Program-made: the position numbers and the translations under genes
The notes under the pieces: generated by a model
Databases searched by the model: none
Told to the model about the DNA's origin: nothing
What the model saw: only the letters and a program-made list of their open reading frames with translations
Source of the DNA: Flavobacteriaceae bacterium
Lineage (GTDB): Bacteria; Bacteroidota; Bacteroidia; Flavobacteriales; Flavobacteriaceae
Length of the DNA stretch: 64,000 bases
Assembly: GCA_017851655.1 (NCBI GenBank)
Contig: JAFMMH010000001.1
Location: forward strand, 1-64,000
Direction: 5' to 3'
In this document: piece by piece, positions 1-7,521 of the stretch
Layout: the number at the start of each line of letters is the position of its first letter
Position numbering within the stretch: position 1 is the first letter of the stretch

Positions 1-21
1 TGTAATGTACCGACTAAGCAT

Positions 22-53
22 AAAAAAACCGCTCAAAAAAAATTATTGAACGG
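22..53 (-). terminator. Rho-independent terminator of the HMA lipoprotein gene
   Basis: Read on the minus strand, CCGTTCAA pairs with TTGAGCGG (eight pairs, one T-G wobble) across a T-rich loop and is followed directly by seven T. It lies about 25 bases beyond the stop codon at 78, where this gene's transcript should end. Confidence 0.6.
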
Positions 54-77
54 CTTTATATAAGAATGATCCGTGGT

Positions 78-494
78 TTATTGAACCGCTTTTGATTGAT
101 TCATTTCCATTTCATGATCGTATTGACAACAAAGTGGTAATTTTTCATAGGCAGTTAAATCTCCACTGACTTGATCTGTATCGTATCCAGAGGCTGCAAT
201 AGCATTGTGTATCTGAATGATTTCTGGTGAGGATTCGTCTAAAGCGACTTCAATGGATTTTTTATTGATATCCCATGTTGCTTTTAGAACACCCTCGATA
301 CTTAAAGCAGCAGTTTCAATTGTTTTTTTACACATGCTACAGTTACCGCGAACTCCAAAACTGACCACTGACGCTGCCATAATCTCCTGAGATTCTGATT
401 GTACCGCAGTCATTTTTTCTTTTTTAGTATCGTTTTTGCAACTAATCATTCCAACTGAAAAGAGCAAGATTGCGCTTAGAAAGAGTTGTTTCAT
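78..494 (-). CDS. Heavy-metal-associated (HMA) domain lipoprotein
   Basis: 138 residues. A short hydrophobic leader ends in the lipobox GMISC, so the mature protein should be lipid-anchored at Cys19, in the periplasm or outer membrane. Residues about 45-110 form an HMA fold with the metal-binding loop GNCSMCKK (CxxC) and the usual phrases IEGV and ASGYDTD. The C-terminus adds a second possible metal cluster, LPLCCQYDHEM. HMA domains bind Cu+ or other soft metals and pass them to partners. No transporter is adjacent, so the partner is unknown. It stands alone, divergent from the DUF2911 gene, with its own terminator. The family call is firm. The metal and role are inferred. Confidence 0.85.
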   Translation of the reverse strand: MKQLFLSAILLFSVGMISCKNDTKKEKMTAVQSESQEIMAASVVSFGVRGNCSMCKKTIETAALSIEGVLKATWDINKKSIEVALDESSPEIIQIHNAIAASGYDTDQVSGDLTAYEKLPLCCQYDHEMEMNQSKAVQ

Positions 495-660
495 TTTTTT
501 TGGTTTTAAAGGGGTTAAAACATTAATTATAACGCAAGTTAATGAATAATCTTCTTAATTTTTAGTTACACTATAATTTATGTTATGTAAAATAGAATTA
601 TTGAATTCATTACTGTTTATTTTATTGTAATTTAGACGTGAATTTTAAACCTACTCGATC

Positions 661-1194
661 ATGAAAATTTTAAAAATTAGTATTGGAATACTTGTAAGTC
701 TCATAGTGCTTGCTGGGCTATTTTTTGTTTACTCACTCTACATTAATCCAAAAAGTCCACTAGGTAATATTGAGTTTAAAAATGAGAATACGGAAATGTC
801 TGTTCGTTATTACCGCCCTTATAAAAAAGACCGCCTTATTTTTGGTGAATCTGCTGAGGGTGCTTTAGTACCCTATGATGTATATTGGCGTTTGGGAGCA
901 AATCTGACCACTAAACTCACTACCAATAGAGACATTTCGTTTGCTGGAAGAAACCTTGCTGCTGGATCTTATGGTCTATACGTCTATCCTTATGCAGAGA
1001 ATTGGGTGATTTATGTGCATACCAAAACGGGAGGTTTAAGTGCTATGGAACCTGACCCTAGTGGAATTCTCATGAAAATAAATGTACCTGTTCAAACTCT
1101 AGGTGATGTAATTGAGCAACTTACGATGGATTTTGTAGATTCAAATCTGCGAATCCGCTGGGACACAACCCAAGTTGTAATTCCAATTGAATAA
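661..1194 (+). CDS. DUF2911 family membrane-anchored protein
   Basis: 177 residues. One N-terminal transmembrane segment (about residues 5-25) is followed by a compact domain with the DUF2911 signature: YYRPYKKDR, VPYDVYWRLGAN and the stretch around LAAGSYGLYVYP. DUF2911 proteins are common in Bacteroidota. Their function is unknown and they are usually exported or anchored. The stop codon shares its last A with the ATG of the amidohydrolase (TAATG), so the two are cotranslated and form the head of a four-gene cluster running to 2751. No better functional guess is supported by the sequence. Confidence 0.8.
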   Translation: MKILKISIGILVSLIVLAGLFFVYSLYINPKSPLGNIEFKNENTEMSVRYYRPYKKDRLIFGESAEGALVPYDVYWRLGANLTTKLTTNRDISFAGRNLAAGSYGLYVYPYAENWVIYVHTKTGGLSAMEPDPSGILMKINVPVQTLGDVIEQLTMDFVDSNLRIRWDTTQVVIPIE

Positions 1195-2327
1195 TGCGGA
1201 GATTTTTCAAGCAGTTTTTTAACCTTTTAAAGCTCACATTTGCCCTTTTATTTCTGGGCGGGATCACTTATTACATCATTGATAAAATTCAGGAGAAAAA
1301 TAATCTGATGGATATTGAGGAATACAGTCCAAAATCCACATTAATCATCAAAGAAACACCTGTACTTCGTTCGAAATTTCCTTTTGTAGATGTTCACAAT
1401 CACCAATTTGATATGCCGGTTAAAAACCTGGATAAATTGGTGGATGAAATGGATGATTTAAACATGGGCTTTATGATTAATTTAAGTGGATACCGAGGGT
1501 TATATTTAAGAAAATCATTGGAAAACATTCGTGAAAATGCACCAAATAGATTTGGCTTATTTTTAAATATTGACTTTGAGTCCATAGATGATGCTGACTT
1601 CAAGGAAAAGCAAGTCACTTTGATAGATTCTTCAGTTGCAGCGGGTGTTATGGGGTTAAAAGTATACAAATCTTTAGGGTTGACCAGTCAGGATTCTAGT
1701 GGCAATCGTATCGCAATTAATGACCCTCGACTTGATCCCGTATGGAAAGCATGCGGTGACAATAACATTCCCGTTTTAATTCACTCCGGTGAGCCTGCCT
1801 CATTTTGGGCTCCTAAAGATGCTTTTAACGAGCGATGGCTGGAACTTCGACAGAAACCAGGAAGATATAGAGATCCTGAAAAGAATCCTTCCTTTGAGGA
1901 AGTATTAGCTGAACAGCATGCCGTTTTTAAGAAACATCCCAATACAACTTTTATAAATGCTCATTTAGGCTGGATGGGAAACGATTTAGATCGTCTGGGA
2001 ACACATCTTGATATCTACCCGAATGTGATGACTGAAATTGGAGCTGTATTAGCAGAATTGGGAAGACAACCCAAACGTGCCCGTCAATTTTTTATTGATT
2101 ATCAAGACCGAATTCTATTTGGAAAGGATAGTTATAAAGTCAGTGAATATTACACCTATTTTAGAGTACTGGAAACCGACGATGAATATTTTGAATATTA
2201 CCGGAAGCGCCATGCGCATTGGAAAATGTATGGGCTTGCCCTACCCGATTCTGTCTTGCAAAAATTGTACTACAAAAACGCACTAAAATTATTTCCAGCT
2301 ATAGATCAAACCCTTTTTTATCCTTAA
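1194..2327 (+). CDS. Amidohydrolase-related TIM-barrel metal hydrolase, membrane-anchored
   Basis: 377 residues. An N-terminal hydrophobic segment (about 10-28) precedes an amidohydrolase-2 type barrel. Metal-site motifs appear in order: FVDVHNHQFD (HxH, near residue 66), a KVYKS lysine after strand 4, PVLIHSGEP, FINAHLGWMGND, and ILFGKDSY with the catalytic Asp. The family includes decarboxylases and hydrolases acting on aromatic or lactone substrates, and the substrate here cannot be read. The leader suggests it sits in the inner membrane facing the periplasm. Coupled by TAATG to the DUF2911 gene upstream and followed two bases later by the YbjQ-family gene. Confidence 0.8.
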   Translation: MRRFFKQFFNLLKLTFALLFLGGITYYIIDKIQEKNNLMDIEEYSPKSTLIIKETPVLRSKFPFVDVHNHQFDMPVKNLDKLVDEMDDLNMGFMINLSGYRGLYLRKSLENIRENAPNRFGLFLNIDFESIDDADFKEKQVTLIDSSVAAGVMGLKVYKSLGLTSQDSSGNRIAINDPRLDPVWKACGDNNIPVLIHSGEPASFWAPKDAFNERWLELRQKPGRYRDPEKNPSFEEVLAEQHAVFKKHPNTTFINAHLGWMGNDLDRLGTHLDIYPNVMTEIGAVLAELGRQPKRARQFFIDYQDRILFGKDSYKVSEYYTYFRVLETDDEYFEYYRKRHAHWKMYGLALPDSVLQKLYYKNALKLFPAIDQTLFYP

Positions 2328-2329
2328 TT

Positions 2330-2644
2330 ATGCTAATAGTCACCACTCCTACCGTAACTAATAAAGAAATAACAGAAACTCTGGGCATTGCCCGAGGAAG
2401 TACCGTAAGAGCCCGAAACGTAGGCCAAGACATTTTTGCAGGCCTTAAAAACATCATTGGAGGAGAAATCAGTGAGTATACCAAACTCCAAGCGCAATCT
2501 CGGGAGCAAGCTTTACAACGCATGACAGAGGATGCTGAAAGATTAGGAGCAAATGCAATAGTAAATGTGCGTTTAACGACCTCCATGGTCATGCAAGGCT
2601 GCTCTGAAATTTTAGCCTATGGAACCGCTGTAATAATTAAATAA
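2330..2644 (+). CDS. YbjQ/UPF0145 family protein
   Basis: 104 residues from the ATG at 2330. The ORF track start at 2219 lies inside the amidohydrolase gene and adds sequence foreign to the family, so I reject it. The family pattern is complete: ARGSTVRARNVGQDI, an LKNIIGGEI block, SREQALQRM, LGANAIVNVR and EILAYGTAV. YbjQ proteins assemble into rings and are annotated as putative heavy-metal-binding, without a settled role. It begins two bases after the amidohydrolase stop, and its own stop overlaps the start of a 35-residue membrane peptide by one base, so it is the third gene of the cluster. Confidence 0.88.
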   Translation: MLIVTTPTVTNKEITETLGIARGSTVRARNVGQDIFAGLKNIIGGEISEYTKLQAQSREQALQRMTEDAERLGANAIVNVRLTTSMVMQGCSEILAYGTAVIIK

Positions 2645-2751
2645 TGCTAGAGTTTCTCTTGTTTTTTGGAATAATTTCAATAGGATTTTTCTTTCTTATC
2701 AAAAAAATAAAGACTGAAAAAAAGGAAAATTTCGAGGATAGGGAAAATTAG
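2644..2751 (+). CDS. Small single-span membrane peptide (35 aa), unknown
   Basis: Absent from the ORF track because of its length. The ATG shares its first base with the TAA of the YbjQ-family gene (TAATG), the same coupling seen at 1194. The product starts with about 18 hydrophobic residues (FLLFFGIISIGFFFLI) and ends in a highly charged tail (KKIKTEKKEN). This is the shape of a short inner-membrane peptide with a cytoplasmic tail. The stop lies three bases before the stop of the convergent DinB-like gene. I recognise no family. The coupling and clean topology are the only support. Confidence 0.5.
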   Translation: MLEFLLFFGIISIGFFFLIKKIKTEKKENFEDREN

Positions 2752-2754
2752 ATT

Positions 2755-3327
2755 TTAATTTTTTATACCTAGGAACACGTTCACCCCTTTTGGGATCGGA
2801 TTACCAGATGTTCTTCGGAAACTGACTACTTGCCCTGTATGATAGATGGCGTCAGCAAGAGGTCCATTTAGTAAATTCCAAAGCGGGAATTTTGAAGTTT
2901 TTCCTTCCCTATCAAAAATAACTTTTTGTTTAGAGAGCTCTTCATCATTCATGTTTTGAAAAATCAAAGAAGCCGTTTCTAGTTGCGTTAAGGTTAATTT
3001 TCTTAATTCTATCAAAGAACTTGGTACTGACTTGTTGGGACGTTTAGAACTTTTGTTTTTTGCTGTATTGAGAATAACCTCGCTCAAACCAAAAATATGC
3101 TGTATGGTTTCAAGTGTATTTGAGGCCTCTTTTGAAGGACGGTATTCCAAATCTTGAACCGTTAATCCTTCCGTAGCCCAATAATACCTGAATCCAAGTG
3201 CTTGAATCATTCGACTAATTGAAGCTCCCACAGTTAAATTTTCTGGAGCTTCAGGTATAGAATTAAAAGGAAGTTCTTGAGCCATAACCGAAGTTGTAAA
3301 AATTAAAAAAAGTAAGAAGGATCGCAT
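2755..3327 (-). CDS. Secreted DinB-like (DUF664 superfamily) protein
   Basis: 190 residues with a cleavable leader (FLLFLIFTTSVMAQ). The rest is helical and resembles the DinB/YfiT four-helix bundle: an N-terminal helix with IQALGFRYYWA, a central TIQHIFGLSEVI, and a C-terminal DAIYHTGQVVSFRR. The His in TIQH and the His in IYHTGQ sit where metal ligands usually lie. DinB-like proteins are often thiol-dependent or metal-dependent transferases, but the periplasmic location makes the substrate uncertain. It is convergent with the small membrane peptide and divergent from the SUI1-like gene. Family assignment is moderate and function unknown. Confidence 0.65.
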   Translation of the reverse strand: MRSFLLFLIFTTSVMAQELPFNSIPEAPENLTVGASISRMIQALGFRYYWATEGLTVQDLEYRPSKEASNTLETIQHIFGLSEVILNTAKNKSSKRPNKSVPSSLIELRKLTLTQLETASLIFQNMNDEELSKQKVIFDREGKTSKFPLWNLLNGPLADAIYHTGQVVSFRRTSGNPIPKGVNVFLGIKN

Positions 3328-3358
3328 TGTTCTCTTTTCTTCTAAAATAGTATTTTAG
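3327..3358 (+). promoter_or_regulatory. Possible Bacteroidota promoter for the SUI1-like gene
   Basis: TTG, 21 bases, then TATTTTAG, one base off TAnnTTTG. The element ends 19 bases before the ATG at 3378. Confidence 0.35.
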
Positions 3359-3377
3359 CTCTAATTATCAATCGCTT

Positions 3378-3719
3378 ATGTCTAAAAAGTTAACAAGTTT
3401 AGAAGATTTAGCAAAAATTCAGTTTGAGAATTTAGCACCCGACCCAGAACCCCTACCCGATTCCGAAGCCGAATTTAAAGTACAGCAATTAGAAGCTCAT
3501 TTTAGTAATAAAGGACGTGCTGGGAAAACGGTTACACTAATACGTGGTTTTGAAGGTACTGATCAAGAATTAAAAGTACTAGCGAAATTATTAAAGCAAG
3601 CCGTTGGTGTAGGTGGAAGTATTAAGGATGGTGAAATCATCATTCAAGGAAATTACCGAGAGCAATTGATAGAAATTCTCCAAAAAATGGGGCATCGTGT
3701 CAAACGTATTGGAGGTTAA
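3378..3719 (+). CDS. SUI1/eIF1-like translation initiation factor (YciH family)
   Basis: 113 residues. The C-terminal two thirds is a SUI1 domain: GRAGKTVTLIRGFEG, a KVLAKLLKQAVGVGGS block and EIIIQGNYREQL, ending in KMGHRVKRIGG. The bacterial members, exemplified by YciH of Escherichia coli, resemble eukaryotic eIF1 and influence start-site fidelity or stress translation. The N-terminal 40 residues are acidic and proline-rich and probably flexible. It is a monocistronic gene with a possible promoter just upstream, convergent with ung. Length and motifs match the bacterial family, so recent transfer from eukaryotes need not be invoked. Confidence 0.88.
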   Translation: MSKKLTSLEDLAKIQFENLAPDPEPLPDSEAEFKVQQLEAHFSNKGRAGKTVTLIRGFEGTDQELKVLAKLLKQAVGVGGSIKDGEIIIQGNYREQLIEILQKMGHRVKRIGG

Positions 3720-3801
3720 TTTTTTTTTGATTCGTAAAAATTTGAATAATCAATGTAAAGGAGCATTGAATTTAACTAAACCTATCCCCGTATCTCCTAT
3801 T

Positions 3802-4470
3802 TTAATCCCATTGAATTGGTGTTTTTCCTTTCGATTGTAAATATGTATTACACTTGCTAAAATGCTTATTCCCAAACCATAAACCACGATTTGCACTTAA
3901 GGGAGAAGGATGCCCACTCATTAAAACCAAATGCTTTTGGGTATCAATTAATTTAATTTTCTGTTTTGCAAAACCACCCCAAAGCATAAAAACAAGACCT
4001 TCTTTTTGTGTAGAAATATTTTGAATAACCCTATCCGTAAACGTTTCCCATCCTTTTTTTTGATGACTCCCTGCTCGATGCGCTTCTACTGTTAGGGTAG
4101 CGTTTAATAAAAAAACGCCTTGCTTTGCCCATCGCAAAAGATTTCCACTGTCAGAAATTTCATACCCGAGGTCACTTTCAATTTCTTTAAAAATATTTCG
4201 AAGAGATGGAGGTTTTGGAGTATGCTCTTGAACAGAAAAACAAAGCCCATTGGCTTGATCAGGGCCGTGATAAGGATCTTGACCAATTATAATTACTTTA
4301 ACTTCATGGAAAGGGCAACAGTTAAACGCATTAAAGATTTCCGATTCGGGAGGGAAACATTGTGCATTGAGATATTGTGTTTTTACAAAAGCTATAAGAT
4401 TTTGAAAATAAAGACTCTCGAATTCGGACTGCAATACCTTTTCCCAGCTAGGATGTATTTGAACCTGCAT
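3802..4470 (-). CDS. ung: Uracil-DNA glycosylase (family 1)
   Basis: 222 residues, normal length for family 1 enzymes. It removes uracil from DNA to start base excision repair. The water-activating loop GQDPYHGPDQANGL lies near residue 63, the phenylalanine that stacks on uracil follows in LCFSV, LLNATLTVE is the uracil-recognition Asn strand, and the minor-groove leucine loop is HPSPLSANRG near residue 187. All catalytic residues are present. It stands alone, divergent from mutS2, and its first codons overlap the promoter of mutS2 on the other strand. Nothing unusual. Confidence 0.96.
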   Translation of the reverse strand: MQVQIHPSWEKVLQSEFESLYFQNLIAFVKTQYLNAQCFPPESEIFNAFNCCPFHEVKVIIIGQDPYHGPDQANGLCFSVQEHTPKPPSLRNIFKEIESDLGYEISDSGNLLRWAKQGVFLLNATLTVEAHRAGSHQKKGWETFTDRVIQNISTQKEGLVFMLWGGFAKQKIKLIDTQKHLVLMSGHPSPLSANRGLWFGNKHFSKCNTYLQSKGKTPIQWD

Positions 4471-4486
4471 GAATTTATTACTTTTG
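4458..4486 (+). promoter_or_regulatory. Promoter of mutS2 (Bacteroidota type)
   Basis: TTTG, 17 bases, then a perfect TAnnTTTG (TACTTTTG), ending 23 bases before the ATG at 4510. The -33 part lies inside the first codons of ung on the opposite strand. Confidence 0.6.
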
Positions 4487-4509
4487 CAGGGCTAAGATAA
4501 GAAAAAACA

Positions 4510-6687
4510 ATGCTGAGTATTCCTGAAAAATCCTTAGAGGATCTTGAGTATAATGAAGTACTAAAACAATGTGCTGACTTTGCTATTACCCCTATGGGAA
4601 AAGAGAGGATTTATTTATTAAAACCTCTGACAGATAGTGCTGTTGTTTTGAATGATTTACAGAAGACTTCGGAATATAAGGCTTCATTTGATAATGAAAA
4701 TCGAATTCCAAATCATGGGTTTGATGACCTCTCTCCATATTTTAAATTACTCAAAATTGAGAATAGTGTTTTGGAATTGGAAGCTTTTCGAAATTTGGCT
4801 CGCAATACAGAAACCACGAATACCTTAGTTCGTTTTCTTGAAAAATTCAAAACCTATTACCCTACCCTTTACGGATGTTCAGAGAGTTTGTATGAAGAAA
4901 AAGAAATAAAACCTACTGTAGATGGAGTCATTGACCGTTTTGGTGAGGTACGCAACGATGCCTCAGAGGCTCTTTTTAGTATTCGAAAACAAATCCAACA
5001 ACTTCGAGGAAAAATCAGTAGCAGCTTTAATAAGGCTTTGAGCCAGTTTGGTAATGCTGATTATTTAGATGATATCCGAGAATCAGTTATTGAAAACCGT
5101 AGAGTTTTGGCAGTTAAAGCGATGCACCGAAGAAAAGTAAAAGGAGCTATTATGGGGAGCTCAAAAACAGGAAGTATCGTATTTATTGAACCTGAAGCTA
5201 CGAATGCTCAAACTAGAGAATTAAAAAACTTAGAATTTGAGGAAGGAGAGGAAATTAAAAAAATACTCAGTAAGCTCACTGACTTTTTCAGACCTTACCT
5301 CCCCTATCTCGAATTGCAACACAGCTTTCTATTAGAGTTAGACATTATTCATGCAAAAGCCAGATATGCGCAGGAAATAGGTGGTCTTTTACCCGAAATA
5401 ATCGAAGACCAAAAACAAATTATTTACAAAAATGCCTACCACCCTCTGTTGCTTCAATCACACAAATTAGAAGGTAAAGTTACACATCCCCAAGACATCG
5501 AGTTGGACTCTGATAACCGTATTGTAGTTATATCAGGTCCCAATGCTGGTGGAAAAAGTATTACTCTAAAAACAGTAGGACTTTTACAATTGCTACTTCA
5601 AAGTGGAATGCTGATTCCTGTTCATGAGCGTTCTAAAGCAAGCTTTTTTGATAATATCCTCACAGATATTGGGGACAATCAGTCAATTGAGAACCATTTG
5701 AGTACCTACTCCTATAGACTCAAAAACATGAAGTACTTTTTGAGAAAGTGCAACTCCAATACTCTCTTTCTTATAGATGAATTTGGAACAGGATCAGACC
5801 CAGAATTAGGAGGTGCCCTTGCTGAAGTTATGCTGGAAGACTTCTACGAAAGAAAAGCCTTTGGGTTGATTACCACTCATTATTCCAATCTTAAGGCCTT
5901 AGCAAATGAACTCCCAGCCATGGTCAACGCCAATATGCAGTTTGATAATAAAACTCTAGAACCTGTCTTCAAACTTGTCATGGGGGAAGCAGGAAGTTCT
6001 TTTACTTTTGAAGTTGCTCAAAAAAACGGTTTGCCATTTAATTTAATCAATCGTGCAAAAAAGAAAATTGAAAGAGGTAAAGTTCGATTTGATGCTACCA
6101 TAGCCAAACTTCAAAAGGAACGATCTGCAATGATGAAGACTGGTCAGTCTCTAAAAGAAAAAGAAAGTAAAGTTAAAAGTGAGTCTGATCGAATGGAAAA
6201 TATGAATGCCAAACTTAAGGCAAAGTTAACCAGTTATCAGGAACTCTTTGATCACAATCAGCGCATGATTGTTTTAGGAAATAAATTGAATGAACTTGCT
6301 GAACGTTATTTTACAAATAATAAAAAGCGACCATTGATCGCTGAACTACTCCGATTGGTAGAAACAGAAAATGCAAAACGTAAACGTAAAACTGCAGCGG
6401 TTAGCAAAAAAGAACGAGAAGAAAAGAAAAAACTCAACGAGGAAGTAAAACAGGATTTAGTAAAGGTTCGGAGAGAGAAGAAGAAAGAAAAAAAAGAGAA
6501 CAAAATTGTTGAAAAAGCAAAACCCAAACTTGCAGTTGGGGATCAGGTTCGTCTTTTTGACGGGCGTTCTGTAGGTAGTATTGATGCTATAGAAAAACAA
6601 AAAGCAATCGTCAATTATGGAGCTTTTACGACCCAAGTAAGTTTAGACCTTTTAGAATTAGTACAAGCGGTTAAAAAAAGGAAGTGA
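4510..6687 (+). CDS. mutS2: MutS2-family ATPase lacking the Smr nuclease domain
   Basis: 725 residues. The N-terminal core and clamp domains are followed by the MutS ATPase: Walker A GPNAGGKSITLK near residue 344, Walker B with FLIDEFGTGSDPE, and the TTHYSNLKALA switch. A long charged coiled coil covers about 520-660, then a short KOW-like domain (AVGDQVRLFDGRSVG) ends the protein. MutS2 acts on recombination intermediates or stalled and collided ribosomes rather than on mismatches. Firmicute MutS2 is about 785 residues and carries a C-terminal Smr endonuclease domain, which is absent here. The stop overlaps the GTG start of the DCC protein. Confidence 0.9.
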   Translation: MLSIPEKSLEDLEYNEVLKQCADFAITPMGKERIYLLKPLTDSAVVLNDLQKTSEYKASFDNENRIPNHGFDDLSPYFKLLKIENSVLELEAFRNLARNTETTNTLVRFLEKFKTYYPTLYGCSESLYEEKEIKPTVDGVIDRFGEVRNDASEALFSIRKQIQQLRGKISSSFNKALSQFGNADYLDDIRESVIENRRVLAVKAMHRRKVKGAIMGSSKTGSIVFIEPEATNAQTRELKNLEFEEGEEIKKILSKLTDFFRPYLPYLELQHSFLLELDIIHAKARYAQEIGGLLPEIIEDQKQIIYKNAYHPLLLQSHKLEGKVTHPQDIELDSDNRIVVISGPNAGGKSITLKTVGLLQLLLQSGMLIPVHERSKASFFDNILTDIGDNQSIENHLSTYSYRLKNMKYFLRKCNSNTLFLIDEFGTGSDPELGGALAEVMLEDFYERKAFGLITTHYSNLKALANELPAMVNANMQFDNKTLEPVFKLVMGEAGSSFTFEVAQKNGLPFNLINRAKKKIERGKVRFDATIAKLQKERSAMMKTGQSLKEKESKVKSESDRMENMNAKLKAKLTSYQELFDHNQRMIVLGNKLNELAERYFTNNKKRPLIAELLRLVETENAKRKRKTAAVSKKEREEKKKLNEEVKQDLVKVRREKKKEKKENKIVEKAKPKLAVGDQVRLFDGRSVGSIDAIEKQKAIVNYGAFTTQVSLDLLELVQAVKKRK

Positions 6688-7082
6688 AACCCATAATTGT
6701 ATTTTTTGATGGTTACTGTGTCCTCTGTAATTTTTGGGTGAAAAAACTCTGTAAGTGGGATAAAAAGGACAGATTACGATTTACAACTTTAGACAGTAAA
6801 ATGGCTTTTGACCTAAAAGCTAAATCAGGTTTTGATTTAAAAGAGGTGGACTCCATATTGGTTTGGGATCAGCAAAACAAACCTTTAGTAGAAGCCGCTG
6901 GAGTATTCAAGATTTTAGAAGCACTTGGTGATTTTTGGAGAGTTTTCCTTATTTTTAAAATATTACCGCTGACCGTACTCAATAGAATTTATAGAGGGAT
7001 TGCTAAAAATAGAGTTCGGTGGTTTGGAAAAAATACGAGTTGTCCTCTGCCAGACACTTCTTTTCAACATAAATTCATTTAA
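6684..7082 (+). CDS. DCC-family thiol-disulfide oxidoreductase-like protein (DUF393)
   Basis: 132 residues. The start is GTG at 6684, overlapping the mutS2 TGA (GTGA), which indicates translational coupling. The defining DxxCxxC motif is seen at the N-terminus: FFDGYCVLCNFWV. The family is thioredoxin-related and predicted to be redox-active, with no well-defined substrate. Other family phrases are LRFTTLDSKMA, SILVWD and the hydrophobic segment FLIFKILPLTVLNRIYRG. Twelve bases downstream begins mscL, likely in the same transcript. Family assignment is firm and biochemical role open. Confidence 0.85.
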   Translation: MKPIIVFFDGYCVLCNFWVKKLCKWDKKDRLRFTTLDSKMAFDLKAKSGFDLKEVDSILVWDQQNKPLVEAAGVFKILEALGDFWRVFLIFKILPLTVLNRIYRGIAKNRVRWFGKNTSCPLPDTSFQHKFI

Positions 7083-7093
7083 ATTACAAGTAT

Positions 7094-7519
7094 ATGCTTC
7101 ATCTAATCAAAACCCCTTTCAACGAATTTAAAAAATTCATCAACCGTGGAAACGTAATCGATATGGCCGTAGGCTTAGTTATGGCGACCTATTTTGGTGC
7201 TATTGCAAAATCATTGATTAATGATGTAATCATGCCCCCAGTAGGAATGCTGTTGGGTGGTGTTGACTTTTCAGCCCTTAAAATAGTCATTCAAGAATCA
7301 CAAGGCAATGTGGAAGAAGTAGCGATTCACTATGGCGCTTTTATCAATACCATACTTACATTTTTGATGATTAGCTTTGCTATTTTTATCGCCGTGAGGT
7401 TATATAATAAAATGCAGGAAAGTCTCTTAAATATTGAAGATACAGCACCAGAAAAAAAACCTATTCCAACAAAACAAGAGCTTTTACTTACGGAAATTAG
7501 GGACTTACTGAAAAAATAG
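7094..7519 (+). CDS. mscL: Large-conductance mechanosensitive channel
   Basis: 141 residues, the usual size. MscL is a homopentameric inner-membrane channel that opens under membrane tension to relieve hypo-osmotic shock. The first helix holds the signature FKKFINRGNVIDMAVGLVMATYFGAIAKSL in conserved spacing, with the gate Gly/Ala-rich stretch. The second transmembrane helix is INTILTFLMISFAIFIAV, and a cytoplasmic bundle ends LLTEIRDLLKK. It follows the DCC gene closely and is convergent with the symporter gene two bases away. Confidence 0.96.
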   Translation: MLHLIKTPFNEFKKFINRGNVIDMAVGLVMATYFGAIAKSLINDVIMPPVGMLLGGVDFSALKIVIQESQGNVEEVAIHYGAFINTILTFLMISFAIFIAVRLYNKMQESLLNIEDTAPEKKPIPTKQELLLTEIRDLLKK

Positions 7520-7521
7520 AT

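Noticed and set aside
2219-2329. Upstream extension of the YbjQ-family ORF
   Set aside because: It lies within the amidohydrolase gene in another frame, and the family begins at the ATG at 2330.
3378-3719. Recent transfer of eIF1 from a eukaryote
   Set aside because: Bacterial SUI1/YciH proteins are widespread, and the length and motifs fit that group.
3750-3769. Hairpin TCAATG...CATTGA between the SUI1-like gene and ung
   Set aside because: Six pairs with an eight-base loop and no T-run. Too weak to call a terminator.
4120-4500. 126-residue ORF opposite ung, and similar antisense ORFs such as 9087-9365, 31623-32027 and 58148-58438
   Set aside because: They are shadows of well-conserved genes, with low-complexity or cysteine/serine-rich translations and no recognisable domains.
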